From positions 1 through 64,000 of the forward strand of contig NZ_JAYGHH010000030.1 in NCBI RefSeq assembly GCF_034931045.1: 64,000 nt of DNA, in the 5' to 3' direction. This stretch comes from Nodularia sp034931045. Its GTDB lineage: Bacteria > Cyanobacteriota > Cyanobacteriia > Cyanobacteriales > Nostocaceae. The position numbers and the translations under genes are program-made. How positions within the stretch are numbered: the stretch's first letter is position 1; every line of letters begins with the position of its first letter. Below, one piece after another: positions 26,157 through 35,770 of the stretch. The notes under the pieces were generated by a model. The model searched no databases, was not told the origin of the DNA, and saw only the letters and a list, made by a program, of their open reading frames with translations.

Positions 26157-27086
26157 CTAGTGATTGCGACTGGTGATATAGTGAGCCAGCGCTTTGAGTG
26201 GCTGTGCCAATTTTCCAAATGTCTCTAATTCCTTACAGGCTGCTTCCACTAGCTGTTGAGCTTTGGAGCGTGATTCTTCAATTCCCCAAAGACTAGGATA
26301 GGTAACTTTTTTAGCGATGAGGTCTTTACCAGCAGTCTTACCTAATTGTTCCTGTGTAGCAGTGATATCCAGAATATCATCTATGATTTGAAATGCTAGA
26401 CCAATGTTTTGAGAATAGCGAGAGAGTCGTTGCACATCTTCAGAAGATGCCCCGGCGATAACGCCCCCACAAACAACACTAGCTTCTAAAAGAGCAGCAG
26501 TTTTGTGGTTATGAATAAAATTCAGGGTTTCTAGAGAAATATCTGTTTTACCTTCTGAGTCTAAATCAACCACTTGACCGCCCACCAAGCCAGCAGCCCC
26601 CAAAGCTTTGCCAAGACGAGCTATGACTTGTAAAACTTGCTCTCTCGAAACGGTTTCTGGGGTTTGAGTGGCAACAAATTCAAAAGCATAAGCCAACAAA
26701 CCATCACCAGCTAAAATAGCGATGTCTTCACCATAAATCTTGTGATTTGTCAACTTCCCACGACGATAATCATCATTATCCATCGCTGGTAGGTCGTCGT
26801 GAATTAACGACATTGTATGGATCATTTCCATCGCACAGGCTGTAGGCATGGCCATTTCAATTGTGCCGCCGATCATTTCACAAGCAGCAAGGCAGAGAAT
26901 GGGGCGCAGACGCTTACCTCCAGCTAATAGTGAGTAGCGCATTGATTCATAAATCTTTTCTGGATAAATGACCGGAATAGCTTGATCCAGAGCAGTTTCA
27001 CAAAGATTTTTCCGCTTTTGGAGATAGGCGGTTAGGTTAAAGTTTGCTTCCTCTTTGATTTTCTGGACGTTATCAGCTGCTACCAT
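26157..27086 (-). CDS. crtE: geranylgeranyl diphosphate synthase
   Basis: A 309-residue trans-isoprenyl diphosphate synthase that makes C20 precursors for carotenoids, chlorophyll and other prenyl lipids. The first aspartate-rich motif is in LIHDDLPAMDNDDYRRGK and the second in FQIIDDILDITAT; GGKRLRP is also present. The ATG at 27086 (MVAADNVQKIKEEANFNL) gives the usual cyanobacterial length and is chosen over the in-frame ATG at 27170. It follows folD on the same strand, an order seen repeatedly in cyanobacteria. Bulky residues before DDxxD that would stop at C15 are not obvious, supporting C20. Confidence 0.93.
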   Translation of the reverse strand: MVAADNVQKIKEEANFNLTAYLQKRKNLCETALDQAIPVIYPEKIYESMRYSLLAGGKRLRPILCLAACEMIGGTIEMAMPTACAMEMIHTMSLIHDDLPAMDNDDYRRGKLTNHKIYGEDIAILAGDGLLAYAFEFVATQTPETVSREQVLQVIARLGKALGAAGLVGGQVVDLDSEGKTDISLETLNFIHNHKTAALLEASVVCGGVIAGASSEDVQRLSRYSQNIGLAFQIIDDILDITATQEQLGKTAGKDLIAKKVTYPSLWGIEESRSKAQQLVEAACKELETFGKLAQPLKALAHYITSRNH

Positions 27087-27323
27087 TCTTAAAATTCCTT
27101 CAATTTTAGGCTGTTGGCTGTTTATCTTATCCGTCACAATTTTAAGATGCTGTGGCGCGAAAAAAGTCAAACAAATTTAGATTTTGGATTTAGGATCTAG
27201 GGGTGTGAAAATTTTCGATTGATTCCACAGATAAATCTGGTGACTTGTACCATTAAGGCAATATTGGTCATGAGTGAGGAGTCAGGAATTAAAAATTGAG
27301 AATTCATAACTCATAACTTACAA

Positions 27324-28199
27324 CTACTTCGCTTTTTGCAAATAGCTGGCAACTGTATTTTGCAATAAAATAGCAACTGTCATCGGACCAACACCACCAG
27401 GAACTGGAGTGATATATTCCGCTACAGCAGCAGTTGATTCCCAGTCAACATCTCCGACTAAGCGACTTTTGCCACTGGCATCTGTTACACGATTCATCCC
27501 CACATCTATCACAACGGAGCCTGATTTTACCATCTCGCCAGTAATTAATCCTGGCCGACCGACAGCCGCAATAATCAGATCAGCATTCTTCGTGATAGTA
27601 CCAAGGTCTAGCGATCGCGAGTGAGCAATGGTAACAGTCGCATCAGCTGCCAATAACATCAAGGCCATTGGTTTGCCTACTAAAATACTGCGTCCCACCA
27701 CCACGGCGTGTTTTCCCTGCAAAGGAATTTCGTATTCCTGTAATAGTCGCATCACACCAGCTGGCGTACAACTGCGTAAACCAGGTTCTCCCCGCACTAA
27801 CCGCCCCAAGTTCACTGGATGTAGTCCATCAGCATCTTTGTCTGGGTCAATTTTATTCAGCAGGGCGACAGCATCCAAGTGACTCGGTAAAGGCAACTGC
27901 ACGAGAATACCATCTACACGCTCATCTTGATTGAGTGCAGCAATTACTTCCTCAAGTTCCCCTTGGGTGGTTTCTGTGGGAAAATGCTTGCCAAAAGAAG
28001 CAATACCGACTTTAGCGCAAGCGCGTTCTTTATTACGGACATAAGCGGCTGAGGCTGGGTTATCCCCCACCATTAATACAGCTAAACCAGGCGATCGCCC
28101 AAATTTTGCTTGTGTTTGGGTAGTCATAGCTGAAAGTTCTTGATGAATTTTTTCAGCTAAAGCTTTACCATCGAGAAGTTTGGCAGTTTTTGTTTCCAT
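27324..28199 (-). CDS. folD: methylenetetrahydrofolate dehydrogenase/cyclohydrolase
   Basis: A 291-residue bifunctional enzyme that interconverts methylene-, methenyl- and formyl-tetrahydrofolate in the cytosol. Conserved elements are VGDNPASAAYVRNKERACAK with the catalytic Lys, then GILVQLPLPSHLD, PDKDADGLHP, the nucleotide-binding GRSILVGKPMA and the C-terminal PGGVGPMTVAILLQNT. The ATG at 28199 (METKTAKLLDGKALAEK) fits the family; an ATG at 28256 is in frame upstream. crtE lies 237 bases downstream on the same strand. Confidence 0.96.
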   Translation of the reverse strand: METKTAKLLDGKALAEKIHQELSAMTTQTQAKFGRSPGLAVLMVGDNPASAAYVRNKERACAKVGIASFGKHFPTETTQGELEEVIAALNQDERVDGILVQLPLPSHLDAVALLNKIDPDKDADGLHPVNLGRLVRGEPGLRSCTPAGVMRLLQEYEIPLQGKHAVVVGRSILVGKPMALMLLAADATVTIAHSRSLDLGTITKNADLIIAAVGRPGLITGEMVKSGSVVIDVGMNRVTDASGKSRLVGDVDWESTAAVAEYITPVPGGVGPMTVAILLQNTVASYLQKAK

Positions 28200-28452
28200 T
28201 AAAATCCCTACAGGACTGCCTTTAGTCCATATTTCAGTCTTTTGCAGCCCAGCCAACAGACTTTTGCCTATTGACTATGAAGGCGTTGCTGCTTAGTGCC
28301 TTAGCGTCTTTCCACATAAGACTATACTCATATTATTTATCTTCTCAGATAAACTGCCTCATCTGAACAGCGAAAGAATGAAATATAAAGGGTAATGGGG
28401 AATGAAGAATGGGGAAGCATCCACCTTAAATTTACACAAAGGAACTAACCTC

Positions 28453-28854
28453 ATGGAACCAACAACAAGATTTCACCTTTGCCGTATGATGCCTTATCGT
28501 CGGGGAATTGCTTTATTACTTGTAGCTGGACTTTGTAGTTGCAGTTCTTTGAGAACACCAAGCTTAAAAGCCGGTAACTTCAGCATTGGTAGTAATGTCA
28601 CTCTAATTCAGGATATTAAACCAGAGACAGACCAGGAGGCCACAGTTTATGTCCAAGGGAAGGTAGAAAAGCAAGTTCCCTTAATTAAGCAGTGGGCATA
28701 TCAAATTAATGACTCCACTGGTAAAATTTGGGTGATTACGAACCAACCCAATCTGAAAGAAGGAGAGCAAGTGGTAATTAAGGGTAAAATTCGCTACAAG
28801 AGTATCCCCTTAGCTGACCAAGAATTTGGAGAAGTTTATATAGAGGAAAGTTAA
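28453..28854 (+). CDS. small exported (possibly lipo-) protein
   Basis: A 133-residue protein with an N-terminal hydrophobic segment (GIALLLVAGLCSCSS). The LCSC sequence is near a lipobox but not canonical, so lipid attachment is uncertain. The mature part has an OB-fold-like strand pattern (EATVYVQGKVEKQVPLIKQW, then GKIWVITNQP and GEQVVIKGKIRYKS). The start at 28453 is preferred to an in-frame ATG at 28402. It is followed after 31 bases by the NUDIX gene on the same strand. Function unknown. Confidence 0.65.
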   Translation: MEPTTRFHLCRMMPYRRGIALLLVAGLCSCSSLRTPSLKAGNFSIGSNVTLIQDIKPETDQEATVYVQGKVEKQVPLIKQWAYQINDSTGKIWVITNQPNLKEGEQVVIKGKIRYKSIPLADQEFGEVYIEES

Positions 28855-28885
28855 AAATTTTAGGATAAATCACTAGTATAAATTA

Positions 28886-29350
28886 ATGAATGATCAACCA
28901 GTTCATGTAGCGATCGCAATTCTTCACCAAAAAGACAAGTTTCTCATGCAACTGCGAGATAATATCCCTGGTATTCTTTACCCTGGTTACTGGGGACTAT
29001 TCGGTGGACATCTCGAACCTGGTGAAACACCAGATATAGCAGTCCAGCGAGAAGTTATCGAGGAAATTGGCTACAAGCTACCATCATTTATAGAATTCGG
29101 TTGTTATGCAGATGGTACTGTTGTTCGTCATGTCTTTCACGCACCACTCCTAGTCAAATTAGATCAACTAGTTTTAAACGAAGGCTGGGATATGAAATTA
29201 TTAACACCTGAAGATATTCGCCAAGGTAACTGTTATTCACCAATTGCCGATGAAATCCGACCTTTAGGCACTATACATCAGCGCATCATGTTGGATTTCA
29301 TTAATATTAGAGAACTCCACAAAAAAGTTGATCCAAATTTCTGCAACTAA
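28886..29350 (+). CDS. NUDIX hydrolase
   Basis: A 154-residue protein with a complete NUDIX box: GGHLEPGETPDIAVQREVIE followed by EIGY, matching GX5EX7REUXEEXGU. These enzymes hydrolyse nucleoside diphosphates linked to another moiety. The substrate cannot be deduced. The N-terminal VHVAIAILHQKDKFLMQLRD strand pair and C-terminal helix are normal. It starts 31 bases after the small exported protein gene. Confidence 0.92.
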   Translation: MNDQPVHVAIAILHQKDKFLMQLRDNIPGILYPGYWGLFGGHLEPGETPDIAVQREVIEEIGYKLPSFIEFGCYADGTVVRHVFHAPLLVKLDQLVLNEGWDMKLLTPEDIRQGNCYSPIADEIRPLGTIHQRIMLDFINIRELHKKVDPNFCN

Positions 29351-29671
29351 AATGACCTTTCCTCCCCCTGCTCCCCGCTCCCTGCCCCCCTGCTCTCAAA
29401 ACGACGGGATATTTTTTTATTTGGAAGTCTCTTAGTCATTGGTTATTAGTCATTGGTCATTGGGAAGTCACAATCTTTTCCCCCCTACCCCTGCATCCTG
29501 CACCCCTCTGCCTCTTCCCCTCATTTCCCACACAGTCAAGTGTTGAAATTCCGGTACAAAACCGTACTTAAACCGAAACTTGTTCCTGAGATGAATTCCC
29601 TAGACTAATATAGTGAGAGAGGCAAAAATATTAAGCTGCTGAGTCTCAATACTCAGTTGAATATAAGTAAA
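29351..29671. other. intergenic region with a CATTGGTCATTGGGAAG repeat copy
   Basis: About 320 bases. Around 29430-29525 is a single diverged copy of the unit found three times in tandem at 54681-54890 (GTCATTGGTCATTGGGAAG then a C-rich CCTGCACCC part). A further copy lies near 3697-3760. No gene is recognised. Confidence 0.6.
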
Positions 29672-29995
29672 ATGGGATTCTTTGACTCTGATATAGTTCA
29701 GCAAGAAGCAAAACAGCTGTTTGAAGATTATCAAGCACTAATCAACCTTGGCAACAACTACGGCAAGTTTGATCGCGAGGGCAAAAAGCTGTTTATTGAG
29801 CAAATGGAAGCTATGATGGATCGCTATCGCGTCTTTATGAAGCGATTCGAGCTATCAGAAGATTTTATGGCGCAGATGACTGTGCAGCAACTCAAGACTC
29901 AGCTAAACCAATTTGGTGTGACTCCGCAACAAATGTTTGAGCAAATGAATCTTACCCTACAGCGAATGAAAACCGAACTAGAAAAACAGCAATAG
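29672..29995 (+). CDS. DUF1825 family protein
   Basis: A 107-residue, entirely helical protein of the DUF1825 family, found in cyanobacteria. The pattern MGFFDSDIVQQEAKQLFEDY then KLFIEQMEAMMDRYRVFMKR is characteristic. No hydrophobic segment is present, so it is cytosolic; function is unknown. The ATG at 29672 is preferred over a TTG at 29657. It has no close neighbour on its strand. Confidence 0.88.
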   Translation: MGFFDSDIVQQEAKQLFEDYQALINLGNNYGKFDREGKKLFIEQMEAMMDRYRVFMKRFELSEDFMAQMTVQQLKTQLNQFGVTPQQMFEQMNLTLQRMKTELEKQQ

Positions 29996-30539
29996 TTAGG
30001 GTTTGCTGTTCGCGTAGCGTGCCGTTAGGCATAAAAGTTATTTGTGAGAATAGGGAACAGAGAACAGTTTCAGCTATCTGTCATCCCCAAATTTTCTGAT
30101 TTATTCAACCCAAAGTTCACACTTTTGATGGTACATCCTTCAAAAACCTTGCACATACTTTCGGGTTTATCAGCCTCAAACCTTTGATTTATCTGGGTTT
30201 TACATTTATTCACCAAACCCTAGTTAATCTGAAGGGTTAATTGGTTTAAGCATTGCCAGCAATGGATAGTTGATTTTAAGGCGTGTCGCGGAAAGAGAAA
30301 ACCTAAAAAGTAATTTTTAGAATCACTGCTCTGTTAGGGCGGTGAGAATGTCAATTTATGTATAGCGGTTTTCAGATGAATGAGAACAGTGTTAATCACT
30401 TGAAATCATTGATGTAGGGGCAGGTATGGCTACGCCACGCAAGCTATGACAGATATGCTCAATTACCAATAATAATTTTCATTAACCCGCCCCTACTGGC
30501 TTTATACTAAGTATTCAGAAAATCCCCAACCCCTACTTA
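29996..30539. other. intergenic region with one MITE-like repeat
   Basis: 544 bases between the DUF1825 gene and the convergent penicillin-binding protein gene. The only recognised item is the repeat at 30414-30496. No ORF or RNA gene was identified. Confidence 0.55.
30414..30496. repeat. MITE-like repeat, GGGGCGGGT family, copy C
   Basis: It begins GTAGGGGCAGGTATGGCTAC and ends TTAACCCGCCCCTAC, so the outer GTAGGGG/CCCCTAC are a perfect terminal inverted repeat. The upstream flank GAACAGTGTTAATC..TTGATG also precedes copy D. Confidence 0.7.
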
Positions 30540-32462
30540 TTATGGTTTGGGGCGCTTAAATTGAGAGGGTGGCTTAAAGTTTTCCGAAGGTACACCTTTG
30601 AGGGCTTGCTGCATAAAATCTTTCCAAATGGGAGCCACCATACCCCCACCTGTTGCACCTCTAGATAATGGTCTGTTATCGTCTCTACCTACCCAGACAG
30701 CAGTTGTTAACTGTGGCACAGTCCCAACATACCAAATATCTCTTTCAGATGAAGTTGTACCTGTCTTACCAGCACTGGGACGGCCAATATCTGCTGCCTT
30801 CCCAGTACCAGAAGTAACTACCGAACGCATCACATCGATAGTTGCTGCTGATGCCCATTGATCCAGAACTAACTGGGGTTTGGGTGTATTATCTAACAAG
30901 ATATTGCCACTGCTATCAGTAACACGCGCCATAACTGTTGCTGGCGATTGCCAGCCATAATTAGCAAAGGTAGCGTAAGCACTAGCTAATTCTAAAGGTG
31001 TAATGCCTATAGCTCCCAAAGGCAAAGAAGTCACAGGAGCCATCGGACTCATGATTCCCAATGTCCGAGAGGTTTCTACGACTTTATTCATCCCGATAGC
31101 CATACCCACTTTAATTACTGGAATATTGCGAGACTGGGCTAGGGCGGTGCGAACTGTTATTGAGCCTTGAAAACCACCGTCGTAGTTCCTCGGACTATAC
31201 CAATTGCTACCATCTCGATAACGAACTGGTGTATCTTGTAATATCGTATCTGGTGTATATTTACCAGTAGCGAAAGCAGCATAATATACTAATGGTTTAA
31301 AGGCGGAACCTGGTTGACGCTGGGCTTGCGTTGCCCGATTAAATTCACTAGCTCTAGAATCTACACCACCTACTAAGGCCTTGACAAAATGGGTGCGGGG
31401 GTCGATGGCTACCAGTGCAATTTCATTACCACGTAAACCTCGACCATTCAATGTTTTACTCCACTTGCTGACAGTTTTTTCCGCCATCATTTGGAAGTCA
31501 GCATCAATAGTAGTTTGCACACGCATTCCACCTTTAATCAGCGCCTCACGCCCAAATTTTTGCACTAATTCTTGAGATACAGTATTGGTTACATAAGGTA
31601 AGGCACTACCTTGGAAGGAGCGGATACGACCAAATTTAAGTTCTTGCTTCAGAGCATCATCATATTCTTGTTGACTAATCCAGTTCAATTCCAGCATCCG
31701 CCCCAAAACTTCCCTTTGTTTGCGTCTTGCCAGTTCCATATTCGCAAAGGGACTGAATTCTTCTGGTGCTTGGATTAAACCCGCCATCATTGCTGACTCA
31801 GCCAGGTTTAAATTTACGGCGGACTTGTCGAAGTAAGTGCGTGCTGCTGTTTGTACACCATAGTTATTATGACCCCAATAAACTTGATTGAGGTACAGTT
31901 CTAAAATTTGGTCTTTGCTGAGAATTTGCTCTAACCGAATTGCCAGTACTCCTTCAGCTAACTTGCGAGTAAAGGCACGTCTTTGAGATAAAAACAAATT
32001 TTTCACCAGCTGCATGGTGATGGTAGAACCACCTTCTCGCACCCTACCAGCTGCCAAGTTTACAATCAAAGCCCGTCCGACACCACTAGGATTGATACCG
32101 TGATGATCATAAAAATGACTATCTTCACTGGCTAGTACTGCCCGCTTCAGATTTGGGGAAATTCTATCTAATGCCATGACTTCTCGGTTGGCTTCACCGT
32201 GAAGACTTGTTAACAGTTTGCCATTAATGTCATAAATGTAAGTTGTTTCTGATGGCACAAAGTTACGCAATTGTCTGACATCTGGTAAGTTACGAAAACT
32301 AATAGCCAGACCAACCAGGCCTCCGGCTACAATAGAGCTTGTCAGCATGATTATTGATAACAGAGTACCGCCAGTGATTTGGCCTACTCCTTTCAAAAAC
32401 TCAAAACCTGATGAAGCCTGACGTTGTGGTTGCTTATTTGTAAAAGTCCTAGAAGACGACAC
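30540..32462 (-). CDS. class A penicillin-binding protein (transglycosylase/transpeptidase)
   Basis: A 640-residue bifunctional peptidoglycan synthase. A short cytoplasmic N-terminus is followed by one membrane helix (about 32-55). The glycosyltransferase domain shows VLASEDSHFYDHHGINPSG with the catalytic Glu, then EGGSTITMQLVKNLF and LELYLNQVYWG. The transpeptidase domain has the active-site SxxK in QPGSAFKPLVYY, SRN in the AQSRNIPV segment and KTGTTS. All catalytic motifs are intact. It acts in the periplasm to polymerise and cross-link cell wall. It is divergent from tyrS. Confidence 0.95.
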   Translation of the reverse strand: MSSSRTFTNKQPQRQASSGFEFLKGVGQITGGTLLSIIMLTSSIVAGGLVGLAISFRNLPDVRQLRNFVPSETTYIYDINGKLLTSLHGEANREVMALDRISPNLKRAVLASEDSHFYDHHGINPSGVGRALIVNLAAGRVREGGSTITMQLVKNLFLSQRRAFTRKLAEGVLAIRLEQILSKDQILELYLNQVYWGHNNYGVQTAARTYFDKSAVNLNLAESAMMAGLIQAPEEFSPFANMELARRKQREVLGRMLELNWISQQEYDDALKQELKFGRIRSFQGSALPYVTNTVSQELVQKFGREALIKGGMRVQTTIDADFQMMAEKTVSKWSKTLNGRGLRGNEIALVAIDPRTHFVKALVGGVDSRASEFNRATQAQRQPGSAFKPLVYYAAFATGKYTPDTILQDTPVRYRDGSNWYSPRNYDGGFQGSITVRTALAQSRNIPVIKVGMAIGMNKVVETSRTLGIMSPMAPVTSLPLGAIGITPLELASAYATFANYGWQSPATVMARVTDSSGNILLDNTPKPQLVLDQWASAATIDVMRSVVTSGTGKAADIGRPSAGKTGTTSSERDIWYVGTVPQLTTAVWVGRDDNRPLSRGATGGGMVAPIWKDFMQQALKGVPSENFKPPSQFKRPKP

Positions 32463-32634
32463 GGCGTTCTTACTTCCTCACTGGTAAATATAACTGTAAT
32501 TCATTGAATGAAGCTTGGCGGTTAATTTTTGCAATTATATTAATTTGGTAGATTAAAGTACTGACAAATTGCCTGTGAATATAACCAACCCAACTTTTAG
32601 AGTAAAAAGCGTAGTTAATAGCGAATCTCTTAGT

Positions 32635-33834
32635 ATGACGCAAAATTTTTCTTGGTTACATCGTGGAATAGTAGAAATTTTTCCCCAACCAACTGATGCT
32701 GATAGTGAAAGTGAAAGTTTAGAGAAGCGTTTGTTAACTACGAACCGACCTTTAAGGATCAAATTGGGAATTGACCCCACAGGATCTGATATTCATCTTG
32801 GTCATAGCATACCAGTACGCAAACTGCGAGCGTTTCAAGATGCGGGTCATACAGCAGTTCTAATTATTGGTGATTTTACAGCTCGTATTGGCGATCCTAC
32901 AGGTAAATCTGAGGTACGTCGTCAGCTGACAGAGGCAGATGTGGCACAAAATGCTCAAACTTATCTTGACCAAGTGCGCCCTATTTTAGATTTTGACACA
33001 CCAGGCAGGTTGGAGGTGCGTTATAACTCCGAATGGCTTTCCCAGATGAATTTAGGGAAAATTCTTGAGTTACTTTCTACGATGACGGTGGGGCAGATGT
33101 TGGCTAAAGAGGGATTTGCTGAACGTTATAAACAAGAGAATCCAATTTTTATCCATGAGTTCCTCTATCCATTGATGCAGGGCTATGATTCAGTGGCTAT
33201 TGAGGCAGATGTGGAATTAGGGGGAACTGATCAAAAATTTAACATTGCGGTGGGACGAGATTTGCAACGCCATTTTGGACAAAAGCCCCAGTTTGGCTTG
33301 CTGTTACCGATTTTAATAGGTACGGATGGTGTGCAAAAAATGTCTAAATCCTTAAGTAATTATGTTGGTCTGTCAGAACATCCTGCCCAAAAATATCAGA
33401 AGTTACAAGGTGTTCCTGATAATTTGCTGTCACAGTATTTTGAACTGTTGACGGATTTACCTTTGGAAAAATTGCCAGAAAATCCCCGCGATCGCCAAAT
33501 GCTTTTAGCTTATGAAGTTGTGAGACAATACAACGGTGAAATTGCCGCTAATGAAGCCAAGGATGCTGCCAAAAGCGGCGGGAAGGAAGGCGCGGTTCCC
33601 GAATTTTCTCTGGCTGGGGTGTCAGAATTTCCTGTAAAGTTAGCGTATCTTCTCAATGTCACTGGTTTATGCAAAAGTACTGGAGAGGGTAAACGAAAAA
33701 TTCAAGAAGGTGGAGTGCGTCTAGATGGCGATCGCATCACTGATGTTGATACCAGTTTTGAGCAGCCTAGTCAATTACACGGGCGCGTGCTACAAGTTGG
33801 TAAAAATAAGTTTGTCCGACTTGTAAAGAACTAA
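32635..33834 (+). CDS. tyrS: tyrosyl-tRNA synthetase
   Basis: A 399-residue class I aminoacyl-tRNA synthetase. The HIGH-like signature is HLGH in DPTGSDIHLGHSIPVRKL, the KMSKS loop is present as QKMSKSLSNYVG, and the C-terminus (about 335-395) is an S4 domain (GEGKRKIQEGGVRLDGDRIT). The ATG at 32635 (MTQNFSWLHRG) is preferred over a GTG at 32569. pyrF follows after only 6 bases, so they form an operon. Confidence 0.95.
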   Translation: MTQNFSWLHRGIVEIFPQPTDADSESESLEKRLLTTNRPLRIKLGIDPTGSDIHLGHSIPVRKLRAFQDAGHTAVLIIGDFTARIGDPTGKSEVRRQLTEADVAQNAQTYLDQVRPILDFDTPGRLEVRYNSEWLSQMNLGKILELLSTMTVGQMLAKEGFAERYKQENPIFIHEFLYPLMQGYDSVAIEADVELGGTDQKFNIAVGRDLQRHFGQKPQFGLLLPILIGTDGVQKMSKSLSNYVGLSEHPAQKYQKLQGVPDNLLSQYFELLTDLPLEKLPENPRDRQMLLAYEVVRQYNGEIAANEAKDAAKSGGKEGAVPEFSLAGVSEFPVKLAYLLNVTGLCKSTGEGKRKIQEGGVRLDGDRITDVDTSFEQPSQLHGRVLQVGKNKFVRLVKN

Positions 33835-33840
33835 TAACCA

Positions 33841-34557
33841 ATGACTAATGACCAAATAATTGTGCCTTTGGATGTACCAGATTTACAAAGTGCGATCGCT
33901 CTTGTAGATCAATTGCCGCAAGTAAATTTCTGGAAAGTGGGTTTAGAATTATTTACTAGTTCTGGCTCCACAATCCTGGAAGTTTTAAAATCCCGGCAAA
34001 AACGGATATTTTTAGATTTGAAGTTTCACGATATTCCCAATACTGTAGCTGGGGCTTGTCGTAGTGCTGCTAGTTACGGAGTGGATTTACTCACAATTCA
34101 CGCCACGGCTGGCAGAGATGCCCTGAAAGCGGCAACTGAGGCTGTACAGGTGGGGGCAATGCAAGCAGGTGTCAAACCACCGCAATTAATTGCCATTACC
34201 CTGCTGACGAGTATTTCTTCTAGGCAACTAGCGTTTGATTTGAAAGTTCCTCTGGAATTACCAGAATATGCTTTAGAAATGGCATTGATGGCGCAGGAAT
34301 GCGGAGTAAATGGGGCTGTTTGCTCACCCCAGGAGGTTACACAGTTACGCCAAACTTGTGAAAATGACTTTTTGCTGGTTTGTCCAGGTGTGCGCCCAAC
34401 TTGGGCAGATAAGGGAGATCAAAAGCGATCGCTTACACCCTCCCAAGCTATCAAAGCTGGTGCAGATTACCTCGTAATTGGTCGTCCGATTACTGCGGCT
34501 GCTGAACCTGAGTTAGCCTGGAATAAAATTGTTGAGGAGTTAACGGCAGTGGGATGA
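33841..34557 (+). CDS. pyrF: orotidine 5'-phosphate decarboxylase
   Basis: A 238-residue TIM-barrel enzyme that makes UMP in pyrimidine synthesis. The catalytic DxKxxD motif is visible in IFLDLKFHDIPNTVAGA, and the phosphate-binding end in PGVRPTWADKGDQKRSLTP and ADYLVIGRPITAA. It starts 6 bases after tyrS and its stop overlaps the next gene's start by four bases. Pairing with tyrS looks like simple operon sharing. Confidence 0.96.
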   Translation: MTNDQIIVPLDVPDLQSAIALVDQLPQVNFWKVGLELFTSSGSTILEVLKSRQKRIFLDLKFHDIPNTVAGACRSAASYGVDLLTIHATAGRDALKAATEAVQVGAMQAGVKPPQLIAITLLTSISSRQLAFDLKVPLELPEYALEMALMAQECGVNGAVCSPQEVTQLRQTCENDFLLVCPGVRPTWADKGDQKRSLTPSQAIKAGADYLVIGRPITAAAEPELAWNKIVEELTAVG

Positions 34558-35180
34558 AGGCAAAAGTCAAAAAGAAAAATTATGGCTTATGGCTTTTAGC
34601 TTTCGCCGTGTGGCTAGTAGCGGCAGATAGCATGAATAACTCAGCATTTGCCAATACACCTGTTTTCCTAACTCAGAGTCAAGCCGTTCACAATGGGCTG
34701 AATTCTATTTGTTCTGAACAAAGTTTAGAAAAATTAACTACTCAGCTATTGCAGGATTTACCAAGTTATGCAAATCGCGCCACTCAACGCGCCCGCCGTC
34801 TCCGTCGCAGCAGTGATGTTTACAGTTATATGCTGGTGGCAGGAAAACCAGAGTTTCAGCCCCTACCCATTAACACCGGTGGGTATAACGCCGATGGGCA
34901 GAAAAATACAGCAACAGGAGTTGAGCAAGTTTTCTTTACGACTTTAGAACGGCAGTATATAGCTGGTAAAATTGTTGAATCGCAGCAATTTCACTGGTTG
35001 TTATTGACAAAAACTAACAGTGGCTGGCGTTTGGTAATGATGTTTACCCAAATTGGTAGTGATTCTCAACCAGTAGTATCGCCCCCCAGGGATAGTAGTA
35101 AGGGTGTAATTGCCCAAGCCGTGAAAGCTTGGTTGCGTGATTGTCAAGCCGGCAGTGTGCGGCTGCGTTCTGGAATTTAA
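34554..35180 (+). CDS. exported protein of unknown function
   Basis: A 208-residue protein with an N-terminal hydrophobic signal (NYGLWLLAFAVWLVAAD) after four lysines, then a soluble part. The middle is basic (RATQRARRLRRSSDVYSYML), and the rest alternates strands (ERQYIAGKIVESQQFHWLLL). No family recognised. Its ATG overlaps the pyrF stop (ATGA), implying translational coupling, although a shared function is not obvious. It ends overlapping the convergent Ser/Gly-rich gene by four bases. Confidence 0.75.
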   Translation: MKAKVKKKNYGLWLLAFAVWLVAADSMNNSAFANTPVFLTQSQAVHNGLNSICSEQSLEKLTTQLLQDLPSYANRATQRARRLRRSSDVYSYMLVAGKPEFQPLPINTGGYNADGQKNTATGVEQVFFTTLERQYIAGKIVESQQFHWLLLTKTNSGWRLVMMFTQIGSDSQPVVSPPRDSSKGVIAQAVKAWLRDCQAGSVRLRSGI

Positions 35181-35512
35181 TAACCGCCACTATCACAACT
35201 ACTACCGCCATCATAACTACCACTATCGCAACTACTGCTGCTACCATAGCCACCACTATCGCGATTACTGCTGCTGCTATAGCCACTACTGTCGTTACTA
35301 CTGCTGTCGCCATAACCACTGCTGCTACTAGAGTTATAGCTACCATAATCGTGTACGTATGAGCTACTCCAAACACTGTTATTGTGATGAGAAATTGCTC
35401 GATAACGATGACGTTTTTTCTTTTTAGCAGATGAGGCAGAATTCAGATAAAGATATATCGCGCCGAGCAAAATTCCCCACACACATACAAACAATATAAT
35501 TAAGTTCCACAT
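35177..35512 (-). CDS. small membrane protein with Ser/Gly/Tyr-rich repetitive tail
   Basis: A 111-residue protein. One membrane helix (about residues 3-23) is followed by a basic stretch (AKKKKRHRYR) and a ~70-residue tail built from loose repeats of GYGSSSS, SSNDSSGY and CDSGSYDGGSS type. The DNA of the tail is a diverged tandem trinucleotide-rich repeat. Several plus-strand frames over it are repeat shadows. Function unknown; the composition resembles other small cyanobacterial Gly/Ser-rich membrane proteins. Coding status is supported by the good N-terminal helix and start. Confidence 0.6.
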   Translation of the reverse strand: MWNLIILFVCVWGILLGAIYLYLNSASSAKKKKRHRYRAISHHNNSVWSSSYVHDYGSYNSSSSSGYGDSSSNDSSGYSSSSNRDSGGYGSSSSCDSGSYDGGSSCDSGGY

Positions 35513-35603
35513 ATTTTCTCTCCTGTGCTAACCGATTCCCCGTATTAAGTAAGTAGGCGAGAATAAATCAAAGTACATTAAGTAATGTAAAAATATTGAG
35601 ATT

Positions 35604-35658
35604 GTTTCGTAGTGAGGGCTACAGCCCTCAAATAAGGACTAAAGTCCTTACTACAAAC
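35604..35658. mobile_element. short MITE-like element related to the one at 24597
   Basis: 55 bases: the left end GTTTCGTAGTGAGGGCT and the right end AGTCCTTACTACAAAC form an imperfect inverted repeat, with two internal hairpins (AGGGCTACAGCCCT and AGGACTAAAGTCCT). The ends and the ACTAAAGT core match the 176-base element at 24597-24772, so it looks like an internally deleted relative. Confidence 0.65.
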
Positions 35659-35770
35659 ATTGAATTATTCCTGCTGCTCTACTTAACTACAGTTCTTACA
35701 ATCGCTATTCCAGATTTCATCATCTGGCTAAATTGAAGCCAGTCTGAAACCATCACAGTTTTTCAGGATA

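Noticed and set aside
35137..35376. Thr/Ile-rich, His/Tyr-rich and Val/Ala-rich ORFs opposite or out of frame with the Ser/Gly-rich gene
   Set aside because: They are shadows of the triplet-rich repeat encoding the Ser/Gly/Tyr tail.
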